45,131 nt of DNA from Candidatus Thorarchaeota archaeon (GCA_016840855.1 JAEORO010000217.1:1-45131), one strand, 5' to 3'; numbered from the stretch's first letter, positions 17,368 to 26,269 are shown. Numbers and translations are program-made. Notes: generated by a model not told the origin, from the sequence alone.

Positions 17368-18492
17368 GTGGTCGATATACATGATGTCAAAATAGGTGCA
17401 CCAGGTCCCTTTCTACCCCCTTGGGACAACGCGCTGAAGAATGCAAAGCTCATTGACTCACTAGGATATGATAGTATGGCTTTCCCGGATCATTTTGCAG
17501 GATTTGTTCCTGAGAGTATCTGGACACCTGATATCACCCCCTTGGCTCTTTTCCAAAATTCGCCCCACACTTACTATGAACAATCCAGCATCATGAGTGC
17601 ATGTGCTGCAGTGACTGAGAATGTGCAGCTGATTGCCTCCGTGACAGAGCCTTTGAGGCGTCATCCTATTCTCATAGCACAGACTTTTCTCACCTTGGAC
17701 CACATAAGCAGAGGAAGAACAGTCCTTGGCATAGGGGCTGGAGAGATTGAGAATATTGAGCCCTATGGTTTGAATTATTCAGGTCAAGTTGGGAAGCTTC
17801 GAGAAGCTCTTGAAATCATTCGAATGGTCTGGCAGACACACGAGCCTTTCAGCTATGATGGTCGTTATTGGAAACTCGAAGATGCGGTCATGTCATTGAG
17901 ACCTGCGGAGGAAGGGAAACCTCCTCCAATCTGGATAGCCGCCCTTGGTCCCAAGATGCTGGAAGTTGCTGCGAAATACGGTGATGGTTGGATTCCAACA
18001 GGTCTCACTCCACATGGTTATGGTGAACGATTGAAGGTCATTCTCAACCATCGAAAGAAACTCGATAATCAAGGCGAGTTTACAGCGGCACTATGGAACT
18101 GGTGTATTCTAGACGAAGATGAATCAGAGTGCGAAAGGATGATGAATACTCCACTCGCCAAAGCCTATGCTTTACTACTTCCAGGTCCAGAATGGAAAAG
18201 ACTTGGTTTCTCCCATCCTTTCGGTGATGATTTTCATTCGTTGACTGACTATGTCCCAATGAGATACGATCGAGAAACCACATTGTCAGCTATGAACGAA
18301 GTACCTGAGGAAGTTCTTCGAGAATTCTATATGATTGGTAATACGGATTCATTCATCAAACTGCTAGAAGATTATGTGAAACAAGGACTCAATCACTGTA
18401 TTTTATGGAACAGTACTGGAATGTTCGACTTAGAAAAGACTCGATCTTCGTACAAAATAATGAAAGAGGTCATAGCCTATGTCAAGGGATAG
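17368..18492 (+). CDS. Luciferase-like (F420-dependent type) oxidoreductase
   Basis: The 374-residue protein has a bacterial luciferase-like TIM barrel of the LLM class. Signature stretches are DSLGYDSMAFPDHF near the N-terminus, then TLDHISRGRTVLGIGAGE, LREALEIIRMVWQ and AALGPKMLEVAAKYGDGW. The last three are typical of F420-dependent members such as methylene-tetrahydromethanopterin reductase and related ketoreductases. The substrate is unknown. It starts with GTG directly after the TGA of the M20 gene, and its end overlaps the next gene by 14 bases, so all three form one transcription unit. Confidence 0.85.
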   Translation: MVDIHDVKIGAPGPFLPPWDNALKNAKLIDSLGYDSMAFPDHFAGFVPESIWTPDITPLALFQNSPHTYYEQSSIMSACAAVTENVQLIASVTEPLRRHPILIAQTFLTLDHISRGRTVLGIGAGEIENIEPYGLNYSGQVGKLREALEIIRMVWQTHEPFSYDGRYWKLEDAVMSLRPAEEGKPPPIWIAALGPKMLEVAAKYGDGWIPTGLTPHGYGERLKVILNHRKKLDNQGEFTAALWNWCILDEDESECERMMNTPLAKAYALLLPGPEWKRLGFSHPFGDDFHSLTDYVPMRYDRETTLSAMNEVPEEVLREFYMIGNTDSFIKLLEDYVKQGLNHCILWNSTGMFDLEKTRSSYKIMKEVIAYVKG

Positions 18493-19051
18493 GCTTGTCC
18501 TAGTAACACAAAATCAACACAAACTCAAGGAGCTTCGTCCTCTCTTCAAAAAATATGATGTAGATTTTGAAACCACCTCCATCGAGAAACATGAGATTCA
18601 GTCCGACAGCATCGAAGAGATTGCTCGAATAGCTGCGAAAACAGCTTTTGATACTCTTCAGCGACCAGTTGCGGTGGATGATACAGGTCTTTTCGTTGAT
18701 AGTCTCAATGGATTTCCCGGTCCATATGCTGCAATTGTACTCAAATCAATAGGGTATGAGGGAATTCTACAACTTATGAAAGGTAAGAAGGAACGTACAT
18801 CAAGGTTCATGACAGCTGTGGGATACTGTGATCAAAGGAACTTAGAATCCTTTGTAGGTTCAATGTCTGGAACTATTGCCTACGAACCTGCTGGACAAGA
18901 AGGTTTTGGATATGATCCAATCTTCGTACCTAATGGATTTTCGAATACTTATGCTGAATTGTCTCTCAATGAGAAGGTGAGTATTTCTCATAGAACCAGA
19001 GCGTTTGAAGAGTTCTTAAAATGGTACACTTCTTCACTTGGCAAGCCTTAA
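18479..19051 (+). CDS. rdgB: XTP/dITP diphosphatase (HAM1/RdgB family)
   Basis: The 190-residue protein belongs to the house-cleaning nucleotidase family that removes dITP and XTP from the nucleotide pool. It shows the N-terminal TQNQHKLKEL nucleotide-binding motif, the catalytic VAVDDTGLFVDSLNGFPGPY block, GFGYDPIFVP and the C-terminal SISHRTRA motif. Its length is normal for the family. It overlaps the luciferase-like gene by 14 bases, consistent with translational coupling. Confidence 0.95.
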   Translation: MSRDRLVLVTQNQHKLKELRPLFKKYDVDFETTSIEKHEIQSDSIEEIARIAAKTAFDTLQRPVAVDDTGLFVDSLNGFPGPYAAIVLKSIGYEGILQLMKGKKERTSRFMTAVGYCDQRNLESFVGSMSGTIAYEPAGQEGFGYDPIFVPNGFSNTYAELSLNEKVSISHRTRAFEEFLKWYTSSLGKP

Positions 19052-19079
19052 GACGGACGAAACTGTCCTCTATGGTTGA

Positions 19080-19838
19080 ATGATGATGTCAGTGAGCGAA
19101 GCAACTCTTAAGGCACTGAAGCAGCTTGGCCTTACGGAATACGAAACCCAAGCATATCTAGTACTTGTTGCTGGAGGACAGATGGGTGCTTCTGATGTTT
19201 CCACTAAATCCAAAGTCCCTTATTCAAGAATCTATGATGTGTTAGGGCGATTGGAAGAAAAGCAGTTTATCCAGGTTCGGAAAGGTAGACCTACTACATA
19301 CATTGCCAAAGCTCCAACAGAGGTCATGCGTCTTATTCGCCTTGATTGGGAGGAGCGACTCAAAGAATCCAGCAAAGTTGTAGTTGAAGAATTACAACCT
19401 TTATTCGAAAAGGAAACGAAGGCAACAGCGCGTGATGTTTGGGTTGTTCATGGTCGCGCTTCAATCCTTGCTAAAGCAATGGAGATGCTTGATAATGCCA
19501 AAGAAGAAGTTCTTCTCTCCCTTCCTTCTTTCGACCTCTCAGCTGAAGATGTGGACACGGTTGTTGAACGTGTTCTTCATGTCAAAGCCAAGGTACGAAT
19601 ACTGACCTCATCAATTACCGACGTTTTGAAAGAGATTATTCCCAAGAAGTTTGAAGTCAGAACACGAGACCGCGTCTTTGGAGCTGGCCTCGTAGTTGAT
19701 CACAAAGACACTTTGATTATGCTGGCTGGTGGAAACGAGAGTGATGAATTCCTCGGAATCTATTCTTCCCACGCTATCTTTGCAGCGATGAGTAGTAGTT
19801 ACTTTGAGTCTCTCTGGAATGATAGTAGACCACTTTGA
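19080..19838 (+). CDS. TrmB-family transcriptional regulator
   Basis: The 252-residue protein has an N-terminal TrmB-type winged helix (about 10-75). It includes LKQLGLTEYETQAYLVLV, the recognition-helix region STKSKVPYSRIYDVL, and the wing IQVRKGRPTTYIA. A helical linker follows, then a C-terminal PLD-like/TrmB sensor domain (EVLLSLPSFDLS to the end). TrmB proteins of archaea usually control sugar or central metabolism, but no transporter is adjacent, so its targets are unknown. Three consecutive ATG-like codons near 19080-19086 leave the exact start open. Confidence 0.88.
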   Translation: MMMSVSEATLKALKQLGLTEYETQAYLVLVAGGQMGASDVSTKSKVPYSRIYDVLGRLEEKQFIQVRKGRPTTYIAKAPTEVMRLIRLDWEERLKESSKVVVEELQPLFEKETKATARDVWVVHGRASILAKAMEMLDNAKEEVLLSLPSFDLSAEDVDTVVERVLHVKAKVRILTSSITDVLKEIIPKKFEVRTRDRVFGAGLVVDHKDTLIMLAGGNESDEFLGIYSSHAIFAAMSSSYFESLWNDSRPL

Positions 19839-19915
19839 CGGCCTTTTATGCTCTCCTCAATACTTCTTAGCATAGGTATTACTCGCCTTTAGAACAGAGT
19901 CTGTGAGGGTTCATT

Positions 19916-21328
19916 GTGACTCAGCCAGAAATCAACACCCATAGTCAGGACGAAACGACAATGACTGAGGACCAAGGTCCAACTTTTGAAAGTAAACTCT
20001 CACCGAGTGCGACAGCGATATTACGGGTCGTTAAGACTTTTGAAGAAGGAGGGCAGCTACAGGTCTTTCAGACTGATGCAGAATTTGAATTGCTACACAC
20101 AATGGTCACGTCTTATAGAGGAAGTTTACATTCACTCTTAACACGAAGACTAGAAGAAGTAGTTAATCTCGGCGGTGTTTCTATCATCTCTCAAAGAGAT
20201 GTCATGAGTCTAATTGTTAATCTCTGGGAGGATAATATATCTCGTTTATCACGTACAGAACTTCCTTTTCTTGAAACCGCTATCAAGAATCCTGGAGCAC
20301 CATTGAATACTCTAGCCAAAAGCGCAGGGTTGAGCTATGCACAGACAAGGAGAGCTCAAAAAAGACTCAGTGAATCAGGTGTTCTAAGAACAGTCGGGAT
20401 GTTGAATACACATAAACTTGGACTTGAGCGTGTAATCATCATCTTCGAGTCTCCCTCCCTAGTTCTTTCAGGTCCCTATGTGCAGAAGACCCTCATGATT
20501 GATGGTTATTCTCCTTTGGTGCTTGTTGTTGCTACAATACCGCATCAAAAGAGATCAGAGCTTCTAGACACAATAAGGTCTTTCCGAGGGAGCACAGGTG
20601 GCGCATCTGTTTGGGCACTTTCTGATGGCAGACCTTTCTTCAGTGGCAGATATTTCAATCCTAACAATGGCTGGAATCTTGACCTTCTGCACTTTCGTCT
20701 AATGTTACGCAAGGGTGGCGATCCATTGTTACTCGCAGATGTAGCCACTCCCAGTCCACATATGCCTAATCGCTTCACCTACGCTGATGTTAAGATAATT
20801 GACGCTCTTGTTGGCGAATACAATAGCACAGGAAATGAGATAGTTAACACAACTGGATTGTCAGCTTCCACCGCATTCAGAAAACGGTCTCAGCTCATCA
20901 AGAACCGAGTAGTATTGCCAAGAGCGAGAGTGAACATTCCTCGTCTTAGTGACAGAGTAGTTTGCCTACTCAGTCCTGAATGCTCAGGCGACATCATCAC
21001 TGCATGGAATCATCTTCCAATCACCTATCAAAGTAGGATTCAAAATATTGAGGATCCTTCAGAAAAGAAGGTTTTACTTGTTTCAGCTTTGCCAGCTGGT
21101 TCTGGTCGAGATTTAATAGAGGTACTTGATGATGAAACTTCGAAAATTCATGACTACAGTGCTCATGTAGTAGCAGCTGGAACAGGGCAATCAACCAAAG
21201 TCGCTAATATGTATGATCGACAGAATGACAGCTGGAAATGGGATGTTTCGAAGTATTTTGATGCATTAACATATAGTGTGGTGCGAAGCGAAGCTTCTCC
21301 TTCTAATATCCCACTTGACTTGGCGTAG
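19916..21328 (+). CDS. Putative regulator with two Lrp-like winged helices
   Basis: In this 470-residue protein two segments look like AsnC/Lrp-type helix-turn-helix domains. One is at about 120-165 (LNTLAKSAGLSYAQTRRAQK). The other is at about 290-335 (GNEIVNTTGLSASTAFRKRS). Each is followed by a beta-rich stretch (VIIIFESP, VVCLLSPE), so the protein looks like a tandem duplication of an HTH plus a small sensor-like domain. No known family is recognised. It starts at GTG with GAGGG 6 bases upstream. A DNA-binding regulatory role is inferred. Confidence 0.65.
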   Translation: MTQPEINTHSQDETTMTEDQGPTFESKLSPSATAILRVVKTFEEGGQLQVFQTDAEFELLHTMVTSYRGSLHSLLTRRLEEVVNLGGVSIISQRDVMSLIVNLWEDNISRLSRTELPFLETAIKNPGAPLNTLAKSAGLSYAQTRRAQKRLSESGVLRTVGMLNTHKLGLERVIIIFESPSLVLSGPYVQKTLMIDGYSPLVLVVATIPHQKRSELLDTIRSFRGSTGGASVWALSDGRPFFSGRYFNPNNGWNLDLLHFRLMLRKGGDPLLLADVATPSPHMPNRFTYADVKIIDALVGEYNSTGNEIVNTTGLSASTAFRKRSQLIKNRVVLPRARVNIPRLSDRVVCLLSPECSGDIITAWNHLPITYQSRIQNIEDPSEKKVLLVSALPAGSGRDLIEVLDDETSKIHDYSAHVVAAGTGQSTKVANMYDRQNDSWKWDVSKYFDALTYSVVRSEASPSNIPLDLA

Positions 21329-21396
21329 AACGTTCACTGATAGAACTTGTCGATACCCTAATCTTGTACGGTGACAATCGATATTTTGACTAACAC

Positions 21397-22341
21397 ATGA
21401 TTGAGATTGTCTTTCTGGGGTCTGGTGGATCAATTCCTACCGAAAAACGAAATCATCCAGCGATAGCTATTCGTTATGAGGGTTGGGTCCTCCTTTTTGA
21501 CGCTGGTGAAGATGTCCAGAGGCAATTTGAAAAAGCGCAGCTAGGCTTGAACAAGAAGATGGCCATCTTTGTATCCCATGTTCATGCAGATCATGTATTA
21601 GGTCTACCTGGCCTTTTGTTGAGATTCTCTCTTCTTGGCAGGATTAAACCATTGAGCATTTACGGTCCTGAAGAGCTAATTGAATATGTCAGAGTAAGCC
21701 AGTCTACGATTAACCTTGGGACAACCTTTGAAGCTGTTGTTCATGCAATTGGTCCTGGTGAAATCTTCAGCCAACAAGATTTGTCAGTCAGCGCGTTTGA
21801 AGTTGACCATCGAGGATTTGCGCTTGGGTATGAGATAAAATGGGCTCGCTCCACCGGGAAATTTCTACCCTCCAAAGCGGAGAAACTTGGTGTTCCCAAG
21901 GGTCCACTTTGGAAATTACTGGCATCTGGTGAATCAATTAAACTTGAAGATGGAACGGATATATCGCCTGCTGATGTGACTGAACCTGGTCCTGAGTCTT
22001 TGAAAATAATCTACTCTGGAGATAGTCGACCGTGTGACGAACTCAAGAAAGCAGCAAGGGACGCTAACATCCTAGTTTGCGAGGCAATGTACACATCCGA
22101 ACATTCTATCCTCGCTGAAGAAAGAGGCCACTCAACTGCGGCTGAGGCTGCGAATCTAGCAAAAGAAGCTGGTGTAAAATTGCTTGTGTTGACTCACTAT
22201 AGCCCCAGGTACTACGACGGAGAGGAAATTATTGGTGAAGCGCTGCCAAACTTTGCAAACTCGGTGCTGGCACGTGACCTTATGAGGATACAGCTTAGCA
22301 AGGATGGCTCAGTGGTTGTAATTCACCCGCCTGTTCAATGA
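21397..22341 (+). CDS. rnz: Ribonuclease Z (tRNA 3' processing endonuclease)
   Basis: The 314-residue metallo-beta-lactamase-fold protein has VSHVHADHVLG (His61, His63, Asp65, His66). It continues with the family-specific VDHRGFALGYEI, YSGDSRPCDEL, then GHSTAAEAANLA and LTHYSPRY, which complete the di-zinc site. These are the motifs of the short RNase Z, which cuts precursor tRNAs after the discriminator base. The length is normal. The window's tRNA-Ser gene appears to encode its own CCA, so this enzyme would be needed for tRNAs without it or with extended trailers. Confidence 0.95.
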   Translation: MIEIVFLGSGGSIPTEKRNHPAIAIRYEGWVLLFDAGEDVQRQFEKAQLGLNKKMAIFVSHVHADHVLGLPGLLLRFSLLGRIKPLSIYGPEELIEYVRVSQSTINLGTTFEAVVHAIGPGEIFSQQDLSVSAFEVDHRGFALGYEIKWARSTGKFLPSKAEKLGVPKGPLWKLLASGESIKLEDGTDISPADVTEPGPESLKIIYSGDSRPCDELKKAARDANILVCEAMYTSEHSILAEERGHSTAAEAANLAKEAGVKLLVLTHYSPRYYDGEEIIGEALPNFANSVLARDLMRIQLSKDGSVVVIHPPVQ

Positions 22342-22342
22342 A

Positions 22343-23551
22343 TTATCTTTTGAATCCTAATCTAACTGATTTAAGCGGGTGCTTTGAGAGCATACGTTTA
22401 CCAATCCGAACCTTCATGTCTGAGAATGTTGCGACACGTGACACGATATCTGTCATATATTTCCTCATCACCAAATCCTCAGTGGCGATTTGAAAAAGAA
22501 GTTCTGTGTGCTTATCCGACTTGTGTAGAATTTCCGCAATCCATCGAGAGTCTTTGAGTTCTTTGCCAATCGACCTCTTAAGTTGGTCATCATATTTCGT
22601 TATATGCAGAGGTGATTTCATCTCAACTGCCTTGACAGCTACATCTGCCGCAAGTATGCCTGATTGGATTGCATAAGATACTCCCTCTCCAGTTAGCGGA
22701 GAAGCCAATCCTGCTGCATCTCCTATTATCATACTCCTTCGTGCAACAGAACGGTTCAGTCTGCCTCCAAGCGGAACTCTATATGACACCCTGTTTGAGG
22801 TATCAAGTTTTACTCCTTTCTCTTTTTCAACCAGCAATACGAGTTTCTCCCAACTTTGTTGAAGATTCTCTTGTTTATCCATTCTACAACCTATTCCGAT
22901 ACTAAACCCATCTTTTTTCGGAAAACACCAACCATATCCCCATGATACTAGGTTGAAGTACAACTCAATCGCTGGAAACCCGTCCGCTTCATCGGTAATC
23001 ATTAGTGACTCGACATCGCTTTGCTCCATTGGAACATCTGCAGAAATACATACTGCAATCTGTTCCGAACTCCACATTGAACGAATGCCAAGTTCTTTGG
23101 AGATGATGCCATTGACTCCATCTGCTCCCACTAAAAGATGCGATTTGTATGAATCTCCAACTGCTAGTGCTCTTACTCCTGAGCGGGTCTGTTCTAAGCC
23201 TACAATTTCAGTGTCCTGAATTACTTCGACGCCTGCATGCTCAGCCTTTTGAAGAAGTAGATAGTCAAACTTACTTCGGGTTACAAGATACCCTCTGAGG
23301 TCTTCATTGGTTAGCTTTACTTTATTTCCAGATGGTGTGTGTATCAAAGCAGCGTGGAAAGACCGTTCAACCACCGGCGAGATGTCCACGTCGAGGTTTC
23401 GAATCGTTTGCGGTCCGAGTGCGCCTCCACATGGCTTATCTCTAGGGTGATGTGCCTTTTCGAGAAGCACAACATCTAAACCTGATTCTGCTGCATGGCG
23501 TGCGCAGGTTGAGCCTGCTGGACCTCCACCAATGACAGTCAGGTCATACAA
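22343..23551 (-). CDS. Geranylgeranyl reductase family FAD oxidoreductase
   Basis: The 402-residue protein has an N-terminal Rossmann FAD site (TVIGGGPAGSTCARHAAESG, about 5-24). The family motif HHPRDKPCGGALG is near 34-46. GDAAGLASPLTGEGVSYAI near 270 contacts FAD and substrate. In archaea such enzymes saturate the geranylgeranyl chains of ether lipids or of quinones and chlorin side chains, so membrane-lipid maturation is the likely role. It converges with RNase Z, whose stop codon is adjacent. Confidence 0.87.
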   Translation of the reverse strand: MYDLTVIGGGPAGSTCARHAAESGLDVVLLEKAHHPRDKPCGGALGPQTIRNLDVDISPVVERSFHAALIHTPSGNKVKLTNEDLRGYLVTRSKFDYLLLQKAEHAGVEVIQDTEIVGLEQTRSGVRALAVGDSYKSHLLVGADGVNGIISKELGIRSMWSSEQIAVCISADVPMEQSDVESLMITDEADGFPAIELYFNLVSWGYGWCFPKKDGFSIGIGCRMDKQENLQQSWEKLVLLVEKEKGVKLDTSNRVSYRVPLGGRLNRSVARRSMIIGDAAGLASPLTGEGVSYAIQSGILAADVAVKAVEMKSPLHITKYDDQLKRSIGKELKDSRWIAEILHKSDKHTELLFQIATEDLVMRKYMTDIVSRVATFSDMKVRIGKRMLSKHPLKSVRLGFKR

Positions 23552-23633
23552 CTTCAGTCACCCACTCCATTGTTTACTTATCGCAACATGGATAAATCTC
23601 CTTTCACGACATCTCTCTGGGTGTACTGTACAG

Positions 23634-24668
23634 ATGTCTGATGAAAACAATAAGGTCTGTCTTATCACAACAGGTGGAACAATCTCCAGCATCTATGACC
23701 CAAGTACTCACGCGTTGCGACCAGGTCTCTCTGTTGAAGAATTATTAAACCGATTACCAAAAGGGATGAGCAACATAGAAGTCATCCAAAGAGAGCTTTT
23801 CCAACTAGATTCAGCAAACGCACAACCACACCACTGGCAAGAAATTGCGAGTGCTATCAAAGACATTAATGAAGAGATACCCAATCTTCAAGGGATTGTT
23901 GTTACTCATGGAACTGATACAATGACCTATTCAGCTGCAGCTGTGAGTTATATGGTCCAAGATTTCGGTAGACCAATCGTGTTTACAGGAGCTCAGATTC
24001 CTGCATCTGTACCATGGAGTGATGGACCTAGAAACCTTCTGGATGCCATACGCGTTGCCGCCTTCGGGGACCTTGGTGAAACATGCATAGTGTTCAATGG
24101 TGAAATACATCGTGCTACGAGAGCCAAGAAAGTGCGAGTAAATTCATATGACGCCTTTGACTCAATGGATCCCTCCTCAATAGGCATTCTAGCTAGCGAC
24201 ATCATTCTATATGACAACCGGAAAAAGCGTGAACATGGTCTTGTGCCTAGATTTGATACACGTCTAGATGATCGTGTCTTTCTCTTGAAGGTATTTCCAG
24301 GATTTCCACCACAAGCCCTCGCTAGGATTGTAGACATGGGTTTCCATGGTATTATCATTGAAGGCTTTGGTTCAGGAAATGTACCTACTGATGAAAACGC
24401 TCTGACTGGTGGAATCCTTCAAGCCATTGATCAGGGCTGCTTTGTCGTTGTAAGTTCGCAATGCGCATTTGGGCAAGCGGACTTGTCAATATATGAAGTA
24501 GGCAGAGCTGCTCTTCAGGTTGGGGCTCTGAGTGCTTATGATATGACTTCCGAGGCGGCACTTGTGAAGCTTGCTTGGGTGCTAGGTCATACCCACGAAC
24601 CTGACAGAGTCAAGGAGATGATGAACATCAACTATGTTGGAGAGATGTCATATTCTAAACTCGCTTAA
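23634..24668 (+). CDS. L-asparaginase (type I, cytoplasmic)
   Basis: This 344-residue protein hydrolyses asparagine to aspartate and ammonia. It contains the two threonine motifs of the family: ITTGGTISSIYDP near residue 12 and VVTHGTDTMTYSAA near residue 90. Also visible are FTGAQIPASVPWSDGPRN and the C-terminal GFGSGNVP loop. It lacks a signal peptide and the long N-terminal domain of the amidotransferase subunit GatD, so it is a stand-alone asparaginase. I chose the ATG at 23634, because the upstream in-frame codons overlap the divergent reductase gene and encode a non-conserved stretch. Confidence 0.9.
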   Translation: MSDENNKVCLITTGGTISSIYDPSTHALRPGLSVEELLNRLPKGMSNIEVIQRELFQLDSANAQPHHWQEIASAIKDINEEIPNLQGIVVTHGTDTMTYSAAAVSYMVQDFGRPIVFTGAQIPASVPWSDGPRNLLDAIRVAAFGDLGETCIVFNGEIHRATRAKKVRVNSYDAFDSMDPSSIGILASDIILYDNRKKREHGLVPRFDTRLDDRVFLLKVFPGFPPQALARIVDMGFHGIIIEGFGSGNVPTDENALTGGILQAIDQGCFVVVSSQCAFGQADLSIYEVGRAALQVGALSAYDMTSEAALVKLAWVLGHTHEPDRVKEMMNINYVGEMSYSKLA

Positions 24669-24696
24669 TAGATAGAATCTTAACTTTTGACTAAAT

Positions 24697-24724
24697 GTAG
24701 GTGTTTTACCCTACTAGCCTTTTT
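24697..24724 (+). terminator. Possible terminator after L-asparaginase
   Basis: GTAGG and CCTAC form a 5-bp stem around an 8-base loop, followed 5 bases later by TTTTT at 24720-24724. It lies about 30 bases after the asparaginase stop codon. The stem is short, and the T-run is the stronger signal for archaeal termination. Confidence 0.4.
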
Positions 24725-24753
24725 CATCAAGTATATGCCCAGAATGGAACTTA

Positions 24754-24784
24754 CATATTAAATTATGATGGGGCTTGGAGTGAT
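24754..24784 (+). promoter_or_regulatory. Promoter and strong ribosome binding site of the DUF89 gene
   Basis: A TATA-like CATATTAAAT (24754-24763) is followed by GGAGTGAT (24777-24784). GGAGTGAT closely matches the anti-Shine-Dalgarno complement and sits 5 bases before the ATG at 24790. Confidence 0.45.
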
Positions 24785-24789
24785 ATATC

Positions 24790-25698
24790 ATGAGCGCTAG
24801 TAGAATTCCACTATCAACAGAGTGTGTAGTATGCCTGACAAAAACAATAAGCAAAGTAGTTCCTATGTTGACTGATGTTTGGGAACAACAATCAGAATTA
24901 TACTCAATGGCTTTTCGTGCTCTCTCTGAAGGATTTGCTAACGATTTTGATGTGCCATCCACCATAATACCATTAATGATGGAACTCTATTCTGCCGTAG
25001 GAGCTAATGATCCATTCAATCTCATTAAACAGAAGAGCATCGACGCCACAATGAAAGCTTTGCCATTGGTTGAACAAAGTATCAACCGTTTTTCAGACTT
25101 TGAGAAATTCAGAACATCATTGTCTGCTGCAATTGCAGGAAATATAATCGATTATGCTCATGCTGGTGATGTTCCAGACTTGGAGAGTCTGGAGTGTGTA
25201 TTCGATTCGGTTCAGCGCGAGGGATTTGCCATAGACAATAGTAAAGAACTATGGCATCGATTAAAGTCATCAAGCGGAAAAGTTGTGATACTTGGTGATA
25301 ATGCTGGTGAAACGGTCTTTGACATTCCCCTTATTCGATTGATAAAGGAATTAAAATGGATGGTGGTATTTGTCGTCAAAGGATTACCATCAATAAATGA
25401 TGCTACTGAGAACGATGTCCTAGGCACAGGGATTGAAAATTTGGCAAAAATCTCCACTACTGGAGCTCGAGCGTATGGCACTCCGAAGAGATTTGTGAGT
25501 AAACAATTTCTTGATTTAATAGCAGGCTGTGATCTTATTATCTCTAAGGGGCAAGGTAATCTTGAAACTTTTCCAGAGATACAAAGAGAACTCAAAAAAG
25601 AGGCATACTATGTACTGAGAGTTAAATGTTCCAACATTGCTTCAATCCTTGGGTGCAAAAAGAACAATAACGTGGTTCTGCAACAGAAAAGTATGTGA
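24790..25698 (+). CDS. DUF89 family metal-dependent phosphatase-like protein
   Basis: The 302-residue protein is related to the DUF89/ARMT1 damage-control phosphatases. An N-terminal helical domain begins with a Cys pair (TECVVCLTKT). The catalytic domain has VVILGDNAGETVFD (about 174-187; Asp and Asn bind metal), a PSINDAT segment, and the LIISKGQGNLET motif near 255. Members hydrolyse aberrant sugar phosphates or related metabolites. The C-terminus is slightly short and basic/Asn-rich, but all core motifs are present. The substrate is unknown. Confidence 0.87.
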   Translation: MSASRIPLSTECVVCLTKTISKVVPMLTDVWEQQSELYSMAFRALSEGFANDFDVPSTIIPLMMELYSAVGANDPFNLIKQKSIDATMKALPLVEQSINRFSDFEKFRTSLSAAIAGNIIDYAHAGDVPDLESLECVFDSVQREGFAIDNSKELWHRLKSSSGKVVILGDNAGETVFDIPLIRLIKELKWMVVFVVKGLPSINDATENDVLGTGIENLAKISTTGARAYGTPKRFVSKQFLDLIAGCDLIISKGQGNLETFPEIQRELKKEAYYVLRVKCSNIASILGCKKNNNVVLQQKSM

Positions 25699-25720
25699 AA
25701 CCTTCGTGTTTGTATGATGA

Positions 25721-25742
25721 GGAAAGAGTTGAAGGTCTTTCC
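25721..25742 (+). repeat. Perfect 7-bp inverted repeat after the DUF89 gene
   Basis: GGAAAGA and TCTTTCC are perfect reverse complements around an 8-base loop, about 22 bases after the DUF89 stop. It may be an RNA hairpin that protects or ends that transcript. There is no T-run behind it. Confidence 0.4.
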
Positions 25743-25832
25743 TGGACTACAAATACAGACGCTCGCTGAACTTGTGAACATGGGATGAGCTCTTGCTACA
25801 ACTAAGATTACCCAGACCCAATATCGTCACCC

Positions 25833-25838
25833 TTAAAT
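25833..25838 (+). promoter_or_regulatory. TATA-like element upstream of tRNA-Ser
   Basis: TTAAAT, preceded by a C/A-rich stretch, lies about 30 bases before the tRNA 5' end. That is the usual distance for an archaeal tRNA promoter. Confidence 0.4.
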
Positions 25839-25865
25839 CTACACCTACTTTTCTGACCAAGTTGA

Positions 25866-25984
25866 GCCTGGGTAGCCAAGCGGCGACGGCGGCAGCCTGG
25901 AGCTGGCGGTTGTTAAACCACCTGCCGAACGGTTAGCTGCTCTCCCTTTGGGAGGCATGAGTTCAAATCTCATCCCAGGCGCCA
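25866..25984 (+). tRNA. tRNA-Ser(GGA) with an intron in the anticodon loop
   Basis: The acceptor stem is GCCTGGG (25866-25872) paired with CCCAGGC (25974-25980), then discriminator G and an encoded CCA (25982-25984). The D stem is GCC/GGC. The anticodon stem is GCAGC (25892-25896) with GCTGC (25936-25940). A long variable arm (CTCCC/GGGAG) and the T arm ATGAG-TTCAAAT-CTCAT complete the cloverleaf. The long variable arm and G73 indicate serine. With a canonical intron after position 37, about 25903-25934 (32 bases), the anticodon is GGA. The intron contains its own GGC-GGT/ACC-T-GCC helix. Exact splice sites, and so the anticodon, depend on the bulge-helix-bulge fold. Confidence 0.88.
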
Positions 25985-26051
25985 CCAAAATTCTTGCTGA
26001 GAACTATATGACTTTTAATTTAGTATAGGTGGGTATGTCTGGTGATTATAG

Positions 26052-26231
26052 TTGGTACTTAGACGAAATGGATTACTAATCCCTCTTGGTGGAATTTGCC
26101 TTGCTGTTGCACTTTTGATTGATAGGTTTGTGGGTAGTGGAACATTGGTGGACTTCTTCGTAGGCCTTTTCACAGGGCTCGCAATCGCTCTGAACCTTGT
26201 AGGGCTCTATAGATTAAGACAGCAGGCTTAA
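26052..26231 (+). CDS. Small two-helix membrane protein (59 aa)
   Basis: A TTG start at 26052 has a perfect GGTGA ribosome binding site 6 bases upstream (26041-26045). The 59-residue product begins with basic residues (VLRRNG) and has two hydrophobic helices, at about 7-27 (LLIPLGGICLAVALLI) and 32-52 (VDFFVGLFTGLAIALNLVGL). It ends in the basic tail YRLRQQA. It follows the tRNA-Ser gene by 67 bases. The function is unknown. The clean start signal and membrane topology argue that it is real. Confidence 0.62.
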   Translation: MVLRRNGLLIPLGGICLAVALLIDRFVGSGTLVDFFVGLFTGLAIALNLVGLYRLRQQA

Positions 26232-26253
26232 GAAGTGTTTCAGATTACCACGA

Positions 26254-26269
26254 TATCACCATAGTGATA
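26254..26269 (+). repeat. Short palindrome TATCAC-N4-GTGATA
   Basis: Perfect 6-bp inverted repeats separated by four bases lie about 22 bases after the small membrane-protein gene. A further GTATCAC occurs at about 26280. This could be a regulator binding site or a weak hairpin. The rest of 26232-26427 shows no gene. Confidence 0.3.
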
